Made by a program: the position numbers and the translations under genes. Shown in pieces: positions 8,403 through 18,023 of a stretch of DNA of 64,000 bases. The stretch spans positions 405,829-469,828 of the forward strand of contig NZ_SMBX01000003.1 in the NCBI RefSeq assembly GCF_004342005.1. The letters run 5' to 3'. How positions within the stretch are numbered: the first letter of the stretch is position 1; each line of letters begins with the position of its first letter. The stretch is from Paracandidimonas soli. Lineage in GTDB: Bacteria > Pseudomonadota > Gammaproteobacteria > Burkholderiales > Burkholderiaceae_B. A model generated the notes under the pieces. It saw only the letters and a list, made by a program, of their open reading frames with translations. It was not told the DNA's origin and did not search any database.

Positions 8403-9647
8403 TCAGGCGAAGGTATCGACGAGCGCATTGGGCGCCGCGGCGCGATTCGGGACTGGCTGCGGCAATATGTCCGTAACATCGCCGTCGGAAGCGGCGAAAA
8501 CGCCGGAGCGTTCATCGCCTTGCTGCTGGAAAAACTCGGCCTGCCGCGGGTCCTGGTCGTTGACGCTGGTCTGGCCAAGCGAGATGCCGGCCTGAGCCAG
8601 CTGTTCCTGGAGCTGCGGCAGGGCCTGTTCCAGCGCCTGGCGCACCGGCGCGTGGGCCGAAACGAATACCGCATGGGCGACGTTGTCGGAAAGCTGGATC
8701 GAGATGCGCAGCGGACCGAGATCCGGGGGATCCAGGCGCAATTCAGCGACCTGCGTGCCGTGATTTCCGCCGGATTGCAGCAGGTGCAGGAACTGCTGGC
8801 CCATGGCCTGGGGCCACTGCGGATGCTGCAGCGGCACGGTAATGGCCGGCGCCGAAGCGGGGCCGATGGCGGAGGAGACCTGCGGCTGGATGGAGGCCAA
8901 GCCTGCGGCCATTGCGGCAGGCAGCTCCATGCCGGCTTGTGTCGATGCTGCGGGCGCGGCGAAGAGCGCATCCGCCTGCTGCGCCTGGAACATTGCCTGG
9001 GAGGAAAGCGTGCCGCTGGACGGCTCCGACGCCGCTGCGGCGGCCTGCGCGGACCCTGCCTGCGCCGGGTGGCGGCCGGCTGCGCCGCGCCCGGCTGCCG
9101 CATTGAGACCCTCCGCGAAAGCCGGGCGGCCGTTGGCCGGCGCCGTGGATGCGCGCTGTTGCTGCGCGGCCGTCAGGACCGGCTCGAGTCCGGGATCGGC
9201 GTCACCTGCGCCGGGTTCGACGACAGGCGGAGTCTCCGGAGACGCGGAAATATCGATGCTCCTAAGGGGGGCATCGTTGGCGTTCGATGCCGCGACGATA
9301 TTGCCGCGCGCCCGCTTGTCGCCGGACGGCTGGGCATTCTCCCGGAGCGTTTCCTGCGGGCCGAGCAGGCTGGCGGCCTGTTCGGCGATGGCCAGGGCCA
9401 GGCCTGGCAGCGCGAGATCTTCGTCGTCGGCTTCAGTGCCTGCCGCGTCCTTCAGCTTGCCGTCCTTGCGTTCCGTCGCGCCCTGTTTCGCAGGGGACGT
9501 CCGGTCGACGGCGCGGTCGCTAAGCGATTGGCGGCTGCCGGACAGGGCGTCTGAAAATGCGTTGCCGGCATTGTCCTCCCTGGCGGCATTGGGCGCCTGG
9601 CCGTTGGCGGCGGGGAGAGGGCTGGCTGTCAGGATGGGCACTGTCAT
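8403..9647 (-). CDS. fliK: Flagellar hook-length control protein FliK
   Basis: A 414-residue secreted molecular ruler. The first 270 residues are Ala/Gln/Pro-rich and of low complexity; the C-terminal Flg_hook domain (about 285-385) contains AELRLDPPDLGPLRISIQL and LPQLQEQLAQAGISLGQ, the region that contacts FlhB and switches export from hook to filament substrates. It overlaps fliJ by four bases at its upstream side and is the last gene of the fliFGHIJK run. A second FliK-like protein is encoded at 15965-17149. Confidence 0.93.
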   Translation of the reverse strand: MTVPILTASPLPAANGQAPNAAREDNAGNAFSDALSGSRQSLSDRAVDRTSPAKQGATERKDGKLKDAAGTEADDEDLALPGLALAIAEQAASLLGPQETLRENAQPSGDKRARGNIVAASNANDAPLRSIDISASPETPPVVEPGAGDADPGLEPVLTAAQQQRASTAPANGRPAFAEGLNAAAGRGAAGRHPAQAGSAQAAAAASEPSSGTLSSQAMFQAQQADALFAAPAASTQAGMELPAAMAAGLASIQPQVSSAIGPASAPAITVPLQHPQWPQAMGQQFLHLLQSGGNHGTQVAELRLDPPDLGPLRISIQLSDNVAHAVFVSAHAPVRQALEQALPQLQEQLAQAGISLGQTSVNDQDPRQAEFFQQQGDERSGVFAASDGDVTDILPQPVPNRAAAPNALVDTFA

Positions 9648-10108
9648 GGCTGGCTTTTTTCCGCTTGCAGTCGCGCGCGATGATAAAGATTGATGCTGGC
9701 TTCGTCGTTGCGGCGCTGCTCGTTCCGGTTTTCGATGATTTGCTGCTGATTGCGATACCGTTCCTGCAGCGTTTCGTAGGAGTTCAGGCGCCGCTTTTCG
9801 CTGAGCCAGTTGCTCCGCTGGCCATCGAGCCTGGACTCCAGTTGCTGTATGGATCTATTTTGCTGCGCAATCGCTTCGTCCAAAGTGGAGATGAAGCGCC
9901 TGAAATTATGATAATTCGAGGCGGACATGCCAGAGGCGCCGGCCTGCTGCATGCGCAAGGCGTAGTCCTGGCGATAGGATTGCAGCATTTCCAGCTGGCT
10001 GCCGGCGTCGGCCCGGGCCTTGACCAGTGTCTGCAATTCCCTGGCGGCCTGGTCGGCCGTGGTCTTCGACAGGTCTATCAGTATGGGGAGCGCGCTGGTC
10101 TTTTTCAT
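9644..10108 (-). CDS. fliJ: Flagellar export chaperone FliJ
   Basis: A 154-residue, almost wholly alpha-helical coiled-coil protein, rich in Gln, Arg and Leu, with [19 protein letters not shown] near the N-terminus as in other FliJ proteins. FliJ inserts into the centre of the FliI hexamer and activates FlhA as a proton-driven exporter. It overlaps fliI upstream and fliK downstream by four bases, which indicates translational coupling. Confidence 0.94.
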   Translation of the reverse strand: MKKTSALPILIDLSKTTADQAARELQTLVKARADAGSQLEMLQSYRQDYALRMQQAGASGMSASNYHNFRRFISTLDEAIAQQNRSIQQLESRLDGQRSNWLSEKRRLNSYETLQERYRNQQQIIENRNEQRRNDEASINLYHRARLQAEKSQP

Positions 10109-11550
10109 GACTGTCCTCCGGCCTCGAAGAGCTGTGCCAGCTCTTCGGTGGCGTTGGCGTAATCGATGGATTGCGATATGCCCTGCTGCAGATAGGCCTC
10201 CAGCCAGGGATGGCGGGAGATGGCCTCGTCGATCTGCGGATCGTTGCCCGGCGCATAGGCGCCGACGGCGATCAGGTCGCGCGTGCGTTCGTAGCGGGAA
10301 AGCAGGCGCTTGAACCGGTGGACCCGCCGCAACTGTTCGGGCGGGACGATCATGGACATCACCCGGGAGATGGAAGCCTCGATATCGATGGCGGGGTAGT
10401 GCCCGGATTCGGCCAGGTGGCGCGACAACACGATGTGGCCGTCCAGGATCGCGCGCGCCGAGTCGGCGATGGGATCCTGCTGGTCGTCGCCCTCCGCCAG
10501 TACTGTATAGAAGGCCGTAATCGATCCAGTGCCTGCGGTGGTCTGGGCGCCGTTGCCCGCGCGTTCCACCAGCGCGGGAAGCCTGGCGAACACGGAAGGG
10601 GGATAGCCTTTGGTGGCGGGAGGCTCGCCGATGGACAGGGCGATTTCGCGCTGCGCCATGGCGTAGCGCGTGAGCGAGTCCATGATGAGCAGCACATGCT
10701 GGCCCTGGTCGCGGAAGTACTCGGCCAGCGCAGTGGCGTAAGTCGCACCCTGGATGCGCAGCAGCGGCGAGGTGTCGGCGGGGGCGGCGACCACGATCGC
10801 GCGCTTAAGGCCGTCCTCGCCCAGGTTGTGCTCGATGAATTCCTTGACCTCGCGGCCGCGCTCGCCGATAAGCCCTACGATGATGATGTCGGCCTTGGTG
10901 TATCTGGCCATCATGCCGAGCAGCACGCTCTTGCCGACGCCGGAGCCTGCGAACAGGCCCATGCGTTGCCCCCGGCCCACCGTGAGCAGGCCATTGATGG
11001 CGCGTACGCCGACATCCAGCACGGTATCGATCGGCGCGCGCGCGAGCGGATTGATGGGCGGTACCATCAGGGGCGCGGCGTCGGTTTCCGGCAGCGGGCC
11101 GAGGTCGTCCAGCGGGCGGCCGGTGCTGTCCAGCACGCGCCCGAGCAACTGCCAGCCGGCGGGCTGGCTGCGCGCGATGGAGATGGTGGGCTGCAGTTCG
11201 TTGCCATGGCGGGGCAGCGGCAGCGGCGAGGATGCCGCCGTGTCCAGGGCGGCTACGCGCGCGCCCGGCTGCAGGCCGGTGGTGTCCGATAGCGGCATCA
11301 GGTATAGCGTGTCCCCGTCGAAGCCGACGACTTCGGCTTCGGCCCATTGGCTCTTGCGCGACGGCATTTCGATGCGGCAGCCGGAACCGACGGACAGGCG
11401 CAGCCCCGTGGCTTCCAGGATGATGCCGGTGGCGCGCGTGATGCGGCCGGTGATGTGCAGGGTTTCGGTTGCGCGGACGCGTTGCAGGCCCAGGCCGAGC
11501 TGGGCGCTCCAGCGCTCCGCGGGCGTGCCCAGCTGGCCCTGGTTCAGCAT
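10105..11550 (-). CDS. fliI: Flagellum-specific ATPase FliI
   Basis: A 481-residue export ATPase related to F1-beta. Visible are the Walker A motif [11 protein letters not shown], the following [20 protein letters not shown] segment, Walker [14 protein letters not shown] and the C-terminal domain. The start at 11550 (MLNQGQLG) was preferred because its ATG overlaps the fliH stop and gives normal length; an upstream extension to 11658 has unlike, arginine-rich composition. FliI forms a hexamer at the base of the export gate with FliH and FliJ. Confidence 0.96.
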   Translation of the reverse strand: MLNQGQLGTPAERWSAQLGLGLQRVRATETLHITGRITRATGIILEATGLRLSVGSGCRIEMPSRKSQWAEAEVVGFDGDTLYLMPLSDTTGLQPGARVAALDTAASSPLPLPRHGNELQPTISIARSQPAGWQLLGRVLDSTGRPLDDLGPLPETDAAPLMVPPINPLARAPIDTVLDVGVRAINGLLTVGRGQRMGLFAGSGVGKSVLLGMMARYTKADIIIVGLIGERGREVKEFIEHNLGEDGLKRAIVVAAPADTSPLLRIQGATYATALAEYFRDQGQHVLLIMDSLTRYAMAQREIALSIGEPPATKGYPPSVFARLPALVERAGNGAQTTAGTGSITAFYTVLAEGDDQQDPIADSARAILDGHIVLSRHLAESGHYPAIDIEASISRVMSMIVPPEQLRRVHRFKRLLSRYERTRDLIAVGAYAPGNDPQIDEAISRHPWLEAYLQQGISQSIDYANATEELAQLFEAGGQS

Positions 11551-12302
11551 GGCGGCTGCGGCGGCAGTGTCGCCGGATGACCGAGGGCGGCCACCGCGCG
11601 CCGCCAGCGTGTGGGAAGCGTGGCGTCGATGGAGCCCAGGGCGGTATGCGCGGTGCATCCGCCCCGTTCGACATGCGTGTCGGGAATCAGGCGCCAGCGT
11701 TTGACGCTGGCGTCGTCGGCCAGATACCTCTGCAGCAGTGCGTGGTCATCCGGATGCGCGTGGATCACCAGCGCCGCGTCGCTGTCGCCGTGCAACTGGA
11801 CGATTTCCCTGACCACGGGCAGAAGAGACTCGGGACGCGCGGCGATGGTGTCGCGTATGACCTGCTCCGCGATGCCGATGGCCAGTCCGACCAGGCCTTG
11901 CCCGAGGTCTTCCTCGATGCGGGACAGCGTGCCGGCGAACGCGGAGGCTAGCGTTCGCAGCGCGTCGGCTTCTTCCCTGGCCCTGGCCTGGCCTTCCGCG
12001 TAGCCGGCTTCATATCCCTCGGTCCTGCCTTGCGCATGGCCCGACTGGCGTCCCTCTTCTGCTCCGGCGGCCTTGCCTGCGGCAAGCCCTTCCGCGTGTC
12101 CCTCGGCGTAGCCGGCTTCGTGGCCGCGCTGGCGTGCCTGCTGTTCCAGCGCCTGCAGGCGCAGCGCGACCTGCGGGGCGTCCGCAGGGTCGGGTGCGGC
12201 GAGAGAAGGGGGAGGTTCGGGCGGCTGGAACGAATCCATCTCCCAGCGGCGCCATGCGTCCCGGGACAAGGTGTGCGCCTGCGTGGCCGGACGCTCAGAC
12301 AT
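11544..12302 (-). CDS. fliH: Flagellar assembly protein FliH
   Basis: A 252-residue stator-like regulator of FliI. Residues about 58-115 hold a long run of GxxxG units (for example [17 protein letters not shown]), the hallmark helix-packing region of FliH; the C-terminal half (from about 120) is the FliI-binding domain. The N-terminus has WRRWEMDSF; tryptophans near the N-terminus of FliH anchor it to FlhA. It overlaps fliG by eight bases and fliI by seven. Confidence 0.95.
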   Translation of the reverse strand: MSERPATQAHTLSRDAWRRWEMDSFQPPEPPPSLAAPDPADAPQVALRLQALEQQARQRGHEAGYAEGHAEGLAAGKAAGAEEGRQSGHAQGRTEGYEAGYAEGQARAREEADALRTLASAFAGTLSRIEEDLGQGLVGLAIGIAEQVIRDTIAARPESLLPVVREIVQLHGDSDAALVIHAHPDDHALLQRYLADDASVKRWRLIPDTHVERGGCTAHTALGSIDATLPTRWRRAVAALGHPATLPPQPPC

Positions 12303-13290
12303 ACTCGTCGTTTCCCTGGTTGCCGAGTGTGATCTGGCCGTCTTCCGCCAGCTTGCGCGCTACCTGCAGGATGTTCTTCTGCTCCTGCTCCACCTTGGAC
12401 ATGCGCACCGGTCCCTGGGCCTCGATGTCGTCGCGAAGAATCTCGGCTGCGCGGTTGGACATGTTCTTGAAGAACTTGTTGCGCAGCTCTTCCGGAGCGC
12501 CTTTCAGGGCGATTGTCAGGGAAGATGTGTCGATTTCCTTCAGGATGAGCTGGATGGCGCGGTCTTCCACATCGATCAGGTTGTCGAAGATGAACATCTC
12601 GTCGACGATGCGCTGCGCCAGCTCCGCGTCTATGCCGCGCAGATTGTTGACCACGGCCTCTTCGTCGGCCGTGTTCATGAAGTTGAGGATTTCCGCCGCG
12701 GTGCGCACGCCGCCCATCTTGCTGCGCTTGGCGCTCTGGCCCGAGAGCATATTGTTCAGCACGTCCGTCAGCTCGTTGAGCGCCGTGGGCTGTACGCCGC
12801 CGAACGTGGCGATGCGCAGCATGACGTCGTTGCGCAGGCGTTCCGGCAGCAGCGCCATGACGGCGGATGCCCGGTCGCGCTCCAGGTGTACGAGAATGGT
12901 GGCGATGACCTGAGGATGCTCGTCGCAGATCAGTTCCGCGACGTTGCTGGCATCGAGCCAGTTAAGCGCGTCGATGCCAGCCGCGCTTTCGCTGGAATCG
13001 AGGATGTCTTCGATCAGGCCCGCGGCGCGGTCCGTGCCCAGGGCCTTGGTCAGCACCGAGCGGATATAGTCGTCGGAACCGATGGTCACCGCCATGAACT
13101 GGTCGGCTTCCTTGCGGAACTCTTCCAGTACGGTATCGACATCGCCGCGCGTGATCTGTTTCAGGTTGGCCATGGCGGCCCCGATCTGCTGGACTTCTCT
13201 TGCACTGAGATATCGGAAGACTTCGGCGGCAGCGTCCTCTCCCAGCGACAGCATCAGGATCGCGCACCGGTCGATTTCAGCGATTTCCAT
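12295..13290 (-). CDS. fliG: Flagellar motor switch protein FliG
   Basis: A 331-residue rotor protein that contacts MotA and FliF. The N-terminal domain begins MEIAEIDRCAILMLSLGEDAAAE; the EHPQ motif occurs in the middle domain (CDEHPQVIATILVHL) and the charged C-terminal torque helix region includes DRAIQLILKEIDTSSL. The length equals E. coli FliG. The start ATG lies within the last codons of fliF (14-bp overlap), so translation is probably coupled. Confidence 0.97.
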   Translation of the reverse strand: MEIAEIDRCAILMLSLGEDAAAEVFRYLSAREVQQIGAAMANLKQITRGDVDTVLEEFRKEADQFMAVTIGSDDYIRSVLTKALGTDRAAGLIEDILDSSESAAGIDALNWLDASNVAELICDEHPQVIATILVHLERDRASAVMALLPERLRNDVMLRIATFGGVQPTALNELTDVLNNMLSGQSAKRSKMGGVRTAAEILNFMNTADEEAVVNNLRGIDAELAQRIVDEMFIFDNLIDVEDRAIQLILKEIDTSSLTIALKGAPEELRNKFFKNMSNRAAEILRDDIEAQGPVRMSKVEQEQKNILQVARKLAEDGQITLGNQGNDEYV

Positions 13291-14905
13291 TCTTTTCCAT
13301 CCATGTGCGCATGACCATCGCTACAGCGCGGGGATCCTTCTCCGCCATCTGGCGCGCAGTATTCAGATTGTCCTCGTAGCGGCTGATCTCGGACGCGCGC
13401 CGCTCGGCCTGCGCCTTTTCCTCGAGCAGCGCGTCGGCATTGCGATCGACGGCGGCGGGCGGCGCGACGCGGGGAGTCAGCAGGGAATCGAGTATCGGCT
13501 TGGCGATTTTCCGCCATGCGAACAGCAGGGCGATGGCGATCAGGAGATACTTGAGCGCAAGGATAGCCAGGGCATGCATTTCAGGGTCTTTCCACACGGG
13601 CAGGGTATCCGGCGTATCGTTGAACTGGCTGTTGACGACGCTGACGGTATCGCCGCGATCGGCATTGAATCCCATGGCCTGGCGCACGATGCTTTCGATC
13701 TTGGCCAGGTCTTCCTCGGAAAGCGCGGCGAGCGTGCCGTCGGCCTGCTCGCGATAGTTGACGACCACGGCGGCGGACAGCCTTTGTATCCGTCCGGTGG
13801 GGTCCTTGACGTGGCTGATGGTGCGGTCGAGCTCGTAGTTGGTGGTGCTGTCGCTGCGCGTGTTGCGATTGGTGGCGGCTGCCGGGGTTGCTCCAGGGCC
13901 GGCCTGGACGGTGTCGGCTGGAGCGGGCGCATCGACGGGCGCTACGGGATCGGCTGGCGGCTGATTGCTCAAGGCGCCGGGCACGCCCTGGGCGATTCCC
14001 GGGCCTGCCTGCGAAGACGCGCTGAGCTGCTGGCTGCGGATGGCCGCCTCGCCGGGATTCTGGTTGGGACGGTAGACTTCGGAAGTCTGTTCGCGCTGGG
14101 AGAAATCGATGTCGGCGCTGACCTGCGCGCGCGCATTGCCGGCGCCGACCAGCGGAGTCAGCAGCGTCATGATGCGCTCGACCGTGCGCTGTTCGACATC
14201 GTGGACCATGTCGCGCCGCAGGCCGTCGCTCTTGGCCTCGCCGGAGGGCTGGGTCAGCAGGCGGCCGTTCTGGTCGACGATGGAAACATTTTCCGCCGAC
14301 AGGTTGGGAACGCTGGACGATACCAGCCAGGCGATGGCAGCCACCTGGTTCTGGTTCAGGTGTCGGCCGGGATACAGGTTGAGCAGCACTGACGCGGTGG
14401 GAGCCTGGCGCTCGCGGACGAACAGGGTTTCGCGCGGGATGGCGAGATGGACCCGGGCTTTCTGCACCGAATGCAAGGCTTCGATGGAGCTGCCGAGCTC
14501 GCCTTCCAGGCCGCGCTGGTAGGTGACCTGTTCGCTGAACTGGCTGGCGCCGAAACGGGCGTTGTCGAACAGTTCGAAGCCGACCTGGCCGCTGCGCGGC
14601 AGGCCCTGTTCGGCCAACTGCAGCCGGGTTGCATGGACCTGCTCGGCGGGAATCAGGATGGCGCCGCCGTTTTCGGAGAAGCGGTAGGGGATGTTCATCT
14701 GCGAGAGGGCGCTGACGATTGCGCCGCCATCGCGGTCTTCCAGATTGGAGAACAGCACCCGGTAGTCCGGGCCACGCGACCACAGCAGCAGGACGACTAC
14801 GAGCGCCACCAGCGCGGCCAGGGCGCCGATCTGGTAGTGGCGCGGCAGGTCGCGCGCCTTGGCAAGCGCGGGAAAGCGGGATAGCAGTGCGGCCTGCTCG
14901 CTCAT
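13277..14905 (-). CDS. fliF: Flagellar MS-ring protein FliF
   Basis: A 542-residue membrane ring protein. Two transmembrane helices (about 26-46 and 440-460) enclose the periplasmic ring-building domains; YRVLFSNLEDRDGGAIVSAL and the QKARVHLAIPRETLF stretch are family signatures. A Pro/Ala-rich loop (about 300-350) is variable. The C-terminal cytoplasmic tail binds FliG. It is the first gene of the minus-strand fliFGHIJK run, divergent from fliE across a 452-bp gap that should hold both promoters. Confidence 0.97.
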   Translation of the reverse strand: MSEQAALLSRFPALAKARDLPRHYQIGALAALVALVVVLLLWSRGPDYRVLFSNLEDRDGGAIVSALSQMNIPYRFSENGGAILIPAEQVHATRLQLAEQGLPRSGQVGFELFDNARFGASQFSEQVTYQRGLEGELGSSIEALHSVQKARVHLAIPRETLFVRERQAPTASVLLNLYPGRHLNQNQVAAIAWLVSSSVPNLSAENVSIVDQNGRLLTQPSGEAKSDGLRRDMVHDVEQRTVERIMTLLTPLVGAGNARAQVSADIDFSQREQTSEVYRPNQNPGEAAIRSQQLSASSQAGPGIAQGVPGALSNQPPADPVAPVDAPAPADTVQAGPGATPAAATNRNTRSDSTTNYELDRTISHVKDPTGRIQRLSAAVVVNYREQADGTLAALSEEDLAKIESIVRQAMGFNADRGDTVSVVNSQFNDTPDTLPVWKDPEMHALAILALKYLLIAIALLFAWRKIAKPILDSLLTPRVAPPAAVDRNADALLEEKAQAERRASEISRYEDNLNTARQMAEKDPRAVAMVMRTWMEKNGNR

Positions 14906-15357
14906 CGGCCGCTCCGGCGAAGTGGCGACGCGCCTTTCCCTGCCTCGGCTTCAAAGCCGCGGTTTGCGATTTGGCGTGTGGACGGGATCGGCGGGTAGTG
15001 TCGATGGAACAGGATAGGCATGCTGCGGGTTCATCCGGAAGGAGCCTGCATTATTGCCAGTAAGCCGTCGGCGCCAATGGTCGAAAAGCGCTGCTTTTGG
15101 GGCTTATTTATGCTGAATGCTCGCGCTTGCCAGCGGGGCCGGGCCTTTGCGGGGAAGGCGGAAGTGTGGCGGCCCATGGCGCGCTTTTGTCCAAACGGAT
15201 GAAAACCGCCCGGTTTCCCTGATTGTTGCCGCGCTTGGCGATGCCGACCGGGCATTACCATTGCGGTACAGTCGTCGTGGATATCCGCTGCCAGCGGGTT
15301 CTGGGGCGGCAACCGGTTTTCCCTCCGCCGCAAGGGCGGCATCTTCCTGTCATCGCA
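14906..15357. other. Divergent fliF/fliE intergenic region, 452 bp
   Basis: No gene is supported here. Next to fliF (14943-14983, minus orientation) lies a short copy of the interspersed repeat with stem CCGCGGCTTTGAAGCCGAGG-like pairing. Near fliE an inverted repeat TACC-ATTGC-GGTA is seen around 15255-15270. The divergent arrangement implies class II flagellar promoters for fliF and fliE, but I found no sigma-28 match and no clear -35/-10 pair. Confidence 0.5.
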
Positions 15358-15690
15358 ATGTCCATCGACCGTATCGCCACCATCGAATCCGTCCTGCAGC
15401 AGATGCGCGCCCTGACGCAGGCGGCCCAGTCGTCCTCTTCGGCTGGCGCTGTCTCGCAGACGGAGCAGGGCGGCTTCGCCGCGGAGCTGCAGCGATCCCT
15501 GCGCCAGGTTTCCCAGATGCAGAACGCGGCCTCCGGGCAGGCAAAGGCCTTCGTCGCCGGCGAGCCGGGCATCGCCCTGAACGATGTCATGATCGATATG
15601 CAGAAGGCCGGCATCGGCTTCCAGACCACGGTCCAGGTGCGCAACCGGCTGGTCGCCGCCTATCAGGAAATCGCCAGCATGCCTGTCTAG
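15358..15690 (+). CDS. fliE: Flagellar hook-basal body protein FliE
   Basis: A 110-residue junction protein that links the MS ring to the rod and is the first protein exported. The C-terminal half carries ALNDVMIDMQKAGIGFQTTVQVRNRLV, typical of FliE (only part is quoted). The start MSIDRIATIESVLQQM at 15358 gives the usual length; an in-frame start at 15223 would add 45 residues without similarity. It is transcribed alone, divergent from fliF, and its last bases overlap the convergent fhlB gene by four. Confidence 0.95.
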   Translation: MSIDRIATIESVLQQMRALTQAAQSSSSAGAVSQTEQGGFAAELQRSLRQVSQMQNAASGQAKAFVAGEPGIALNDVMIDMQKAGIGFQTTVQVRNRLVAAYQEIASMPV

Positions 15691-15968
15691 GTTTTCTTGT
15701 CTGTTTCCGACTCCAGGGAGTAAAGCCACGCCAGCAGCTCGGCAACGGCGATATACAGTTGCGGCGGAATCTGGCTGTCGAGCCTTACCTGCATCAGCAG
15801 CCCTACGAGCTCCGGGGATTCGTGCACATACAGCGAATGCTCCTTGGCCGTGCGTATGATGGTTTGCGCCACGGTGCCATATCCCTTGGCCACGACCCTG
15901 GGAGCACCGTCGGAAGGGTCGTAGCGCAGGGCGACGGCTTCGGAGCGCGGAGGCGTGGCGTCGCTCAT
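15687..15968 (-). CDS. fhlB: FlhB C-terminal-domain homologue (FhlB/FlhX type)
   Basis: A 93-residue cytoplasmic protein equivalent to the C-terminal autocleaved fragment of FlhB. SEAVALRYDPSDGAPRVVAK matches the region just after the FlhB NPTH site, and IPPQLYIAVAELLAWLY matches its end; the NPTH tetrapeptide and all membrane helices are absent. In other bacteria such free domains (for example FlhX of Helicobacter) can replace the cleaved FlhB-CC fragment in the substrate switch. It overlaps a second fliK-like gene upstream by four bases, so the two are likely co-translated partners. Confidence 0.85.
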   Translation of the reverse strand: MSDATPPRSEAVALRYDPSDGAPRVVAKGYGTVAQTIIRTAKEHSLYVHESPELVGLLMQVRLDSQIPPQLYIAVAELLAWLYSLESETDKKT

Positions 15969-17149
15969 GGCGCAGTCCCCCGGGCGTCGGTCGTGTCCGT
16001 AATGTCCAACTGGCTGAGCTGCATGCCCGAGGCTGAAAGCCGCGCGCGCAACTGGCCCGCCTGTTCGGAGAGTAGCGCGGCCGATTCGGGCGCTTCGATC
16101 CGCATGACGATCTGCTGCCCGGCCAGCGTCAGCCTGGCGTGAACGGACCCCAGTCCAGGCAGCTCCAGCTTCAGTTTCGTGGCCCAGCTGTCGGGCGCGT
16201 CGGAAGCAGTATCATCTTGCCCGGCATTCCTGCGGACTTCCCATTCCATGTCGGCGTCCGGCCAGACTTCGCCGCGCCAGGCAATCGATTGATTGGCCAG
16301 GACTTCCAGCTGCTGGCGCACCAGCACCTGTATTTCCGCAGGCATGGCGCCCGGCTGCGCGGCCTGATGGGCGCCGGATGGCTGAGCTTGAGGGCTCGTA
16401 TTGCCCGGGGAGGATTCCGGCGGCGGGGCGGAGGCGGCCTTGAGCGCCTGGTGCTCGGATTGGGGGACAGGCAGCTGCGCCTGCGGCTCGGCGCGCAATT
16501 CGGCGACAGTGCGCTGCCCGGAAAGCAACTGCGCCAGATGCGATTCGTAGAAAACCCCGCTGTTGCCGATGGCCTGGGAAAGGCTCTGGACCAGGGCGCC
16601 GGCCAGCGAACCCGGGGGGCCGGCCTGGAATTGCGCCGTCGTTGCTCCGGCGGCCGTAGCGGGCGCCGGCGAAGGCGGCATGGGCTGGCCGGTGGGAGGC
16701 GGCGTCTGCGCCGCTTGCGACGGGACCGGATTGGGAAGCTGGTGCGGGTTGCCGACCAGGGGCTGGCGCGAGGCGATGGCGGCGTTTCCGGCGTAGTTAT
16801 TCAGCAGCTCGAGTATGATGCGCGCCGCGCTGCCCAGCGTGGTGGGAGCGGAGCTTGTCGCTTGTGTTGCCGTGGGGTGGCTGGCCGGTGATCCGGAGGA
16901 TGCGCGCGCCGTGGCGGCCTGCCTGCGGTGTTCTACCTGGCCGATCGTGCGGTTGAGGTTTTCCTGGGGGTGGCGGACCGTATCGTTGCGCACGGGATCG
17001 GCGCGTTCGGGAGAGCCGGGTTGGCTGACGGCATCGGGGCGCGCGCCCGATACCAGGTTGGCCTGTTGCGACAGGGTGGTGCCGAGCACGGCGTCCAGCC
17101 GTTGCACCAGCAGCGTTCCCAGGGCCGATGGCGCGCCTCCGATGCTCAT
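15965..17149 (-). CDS. Second FliK-like hook-length control protein
   Basis: A 394-residue protein with a Pro/Gln/Ala/Ser-rich, low-complexity N-terminal two thirds and a conserved-looking C-terminal domain (about 300-385) containing LKLELPGLGSVHARLTLAGQ and LRARLSASGMQLSQLDI, which resembles the Flg_hook domain of FliK. It is distinct from fliK at 8403-9647. It lies between fliT (2 bp downstream of fliT's stop side) and fhlB (4-bp overlap). A role with FhlB in substrate switching is inferred from the FliK-FlhB pairing known elsewhere; it could also be a degenerate paralogue. Confidence 0.72.
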   Translation of the reverse strand: MSIGGAPSALGTLLVQRLDAVLGTTLSQQANLVSGARPDAVSQPGSPERADPVRNDTVRHPQENLNRTIGQVEHRRQAATARASSGSPASHPTATQATSSAPTTLGSAARIILELLNNYAGNAAIASRQPLVGNPHQLPNPVPSQAAQTPPPTGQPMPPSPAPATAAGATTAQFQAGPPGSLAGALVQSLSQAIGNSGVFYESHLAQLLSGQRTVAELRAEPQAQLPVPQSEHQALKAASAPPPESSPGNTSPQAQPSGAHQAAQPGAMPAEIQVLVRQQLEVLANQSIAWRGEVWPDADMEWEVRRNAGQDDTASDAPDSWATKLKLELPGLGSVHARLTLAGQQIVMRIEAPESAALLSEQAGQLRARLSASGMQLSQLDITDTTDARGTAP

Positions 17150-17151
17150 GG

Positions 17152-17478
17152 TCAGGATTGCGATGTCTTGTAGGCCTGCACTGCGCCGCGCTGCCGCTTG
17201 ATGTCGCCCAGCAGCGACGCCAGCCGCTCCATTTCCGGCATTGCCAGTTTGCGTATGCTGGCGTCATTGTCGAGGATCCGGATCAGGTATTCCCTGCGCG
17301 CGTCGGTGGCGTTGTTGTCCAACGGCTCCAGGTTGCGCAGGGCTTCCACGGCTTCCTGGTAGGCATCGCTCAGGGCGATGACGTCCGCCCACTGATTCGC
17401 ATAGGCCTTTTCCAACATCTGGCTGGTGATGTCGGCGATTGTCTTGTAATACTGCAGGATGGGGGGGCTGGCGCTCAT
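17152..17478 (-). CDS. fliT: Flagellar export chaperone FliT
   Basis: A 108-residue all-helical protein with ILQYYKTIADITSQMLEKA and a C-terminal helix MERLASLLGDIKRQRG, in keeping with FliT, the chaperone for the cap protein FliD that also regulates FlhDC in enterics. FliT proteins diverge quickly, so part of the call rests on position directly after fliS. The start at the ATG 17478 was chosen; a TTG ten codons upstream is possible. Confidence 0.85.
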   Translation of the reverse strand: MSASPPILQYYKTIADITSQMLEKAYANQWADVIALSDAYQEAVEALRNLEPLDNNATDARREYLIRILDNDASIRKLAMPEMERLASLLGDIKRQRGAVQAYKTSQS

Positions 17479-17582
17479 GGCATCAGAGGATTGGGAGGCG
17501 GGTTGCAAAAGCCAAGGCTCCAGAAAAGACGGCTAACGGCATGGGCGGAACGTTGGAAGCGCGGCCCCGGGCGCGGCGAGAA

Positions 17583-18020
17583 TCATGCGCCCGCTGTCTG
17601 CTCGATGGGCTTTGGGGTCATTGTGGCTTCGTGCCACGCCTGGCTGACGGTGCCGAGCATTTGCTGCGCGATTTCCAGGCTTTCCCGGCTGTTGTTCAGG
17701 TTGGCCAGCAGCAGGTGGCGAATGATGAGATCGTAGCTTGCAACAAGGCTGGAGGCGACTTCGCCGCCCGCTTCGCGGTCGACGCTGGCCTTCAGGCCGG
17801 AATCCACGATGTCGATCGCCTTCGATATGGTCAGGCGGCGGCCTTCGTGGTTGTCGTGCTGCATGTACAGCGCAGCCTTGCCCATGGCGGCCAGGGCGCC
17901 CTGCATCAGCAGGGAAATGAGGCGTTCGGGCGTTGCGCTGAGGACTTCGGTCTCCAGTCCGATGCTGGCATAGGACTGGGCGGAGCGCTGCCGCGTGGTG
18001 CGTGGTGCGTATGACATCAT
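17583..18020 (-). CDS. fliS: Flagellin export chaperone FliS
   Basis: A 145-residue four-helix chaperone that binds the flagellin C-terminus. Visible family features are an N-terminal Tyr-rich piece (RSAQSYASIGLETEVLSA), then ERLISLLMQGALAAMGKA and the helix LTISKAIDIVDSGLKASVD. Two ATG codons in tandem (18020, 18017) could start it. It follows fliD by three bases. Confidence 0.95.
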   Translation of the reverse strand: MMSYAPRTTRQRSAQSYASIGLETEVLSATPERLISLLMQGALAAMGKAALYMQHDNHEGRRLTISKAIDIVDSGLKASVDREAGGEVASSLVASYDLIIRHLLLANLNNSRESLEIAQQMLGTVSQAWHEATMTPKPIEQTAGA

Positions 18021-18023
18021 GGC

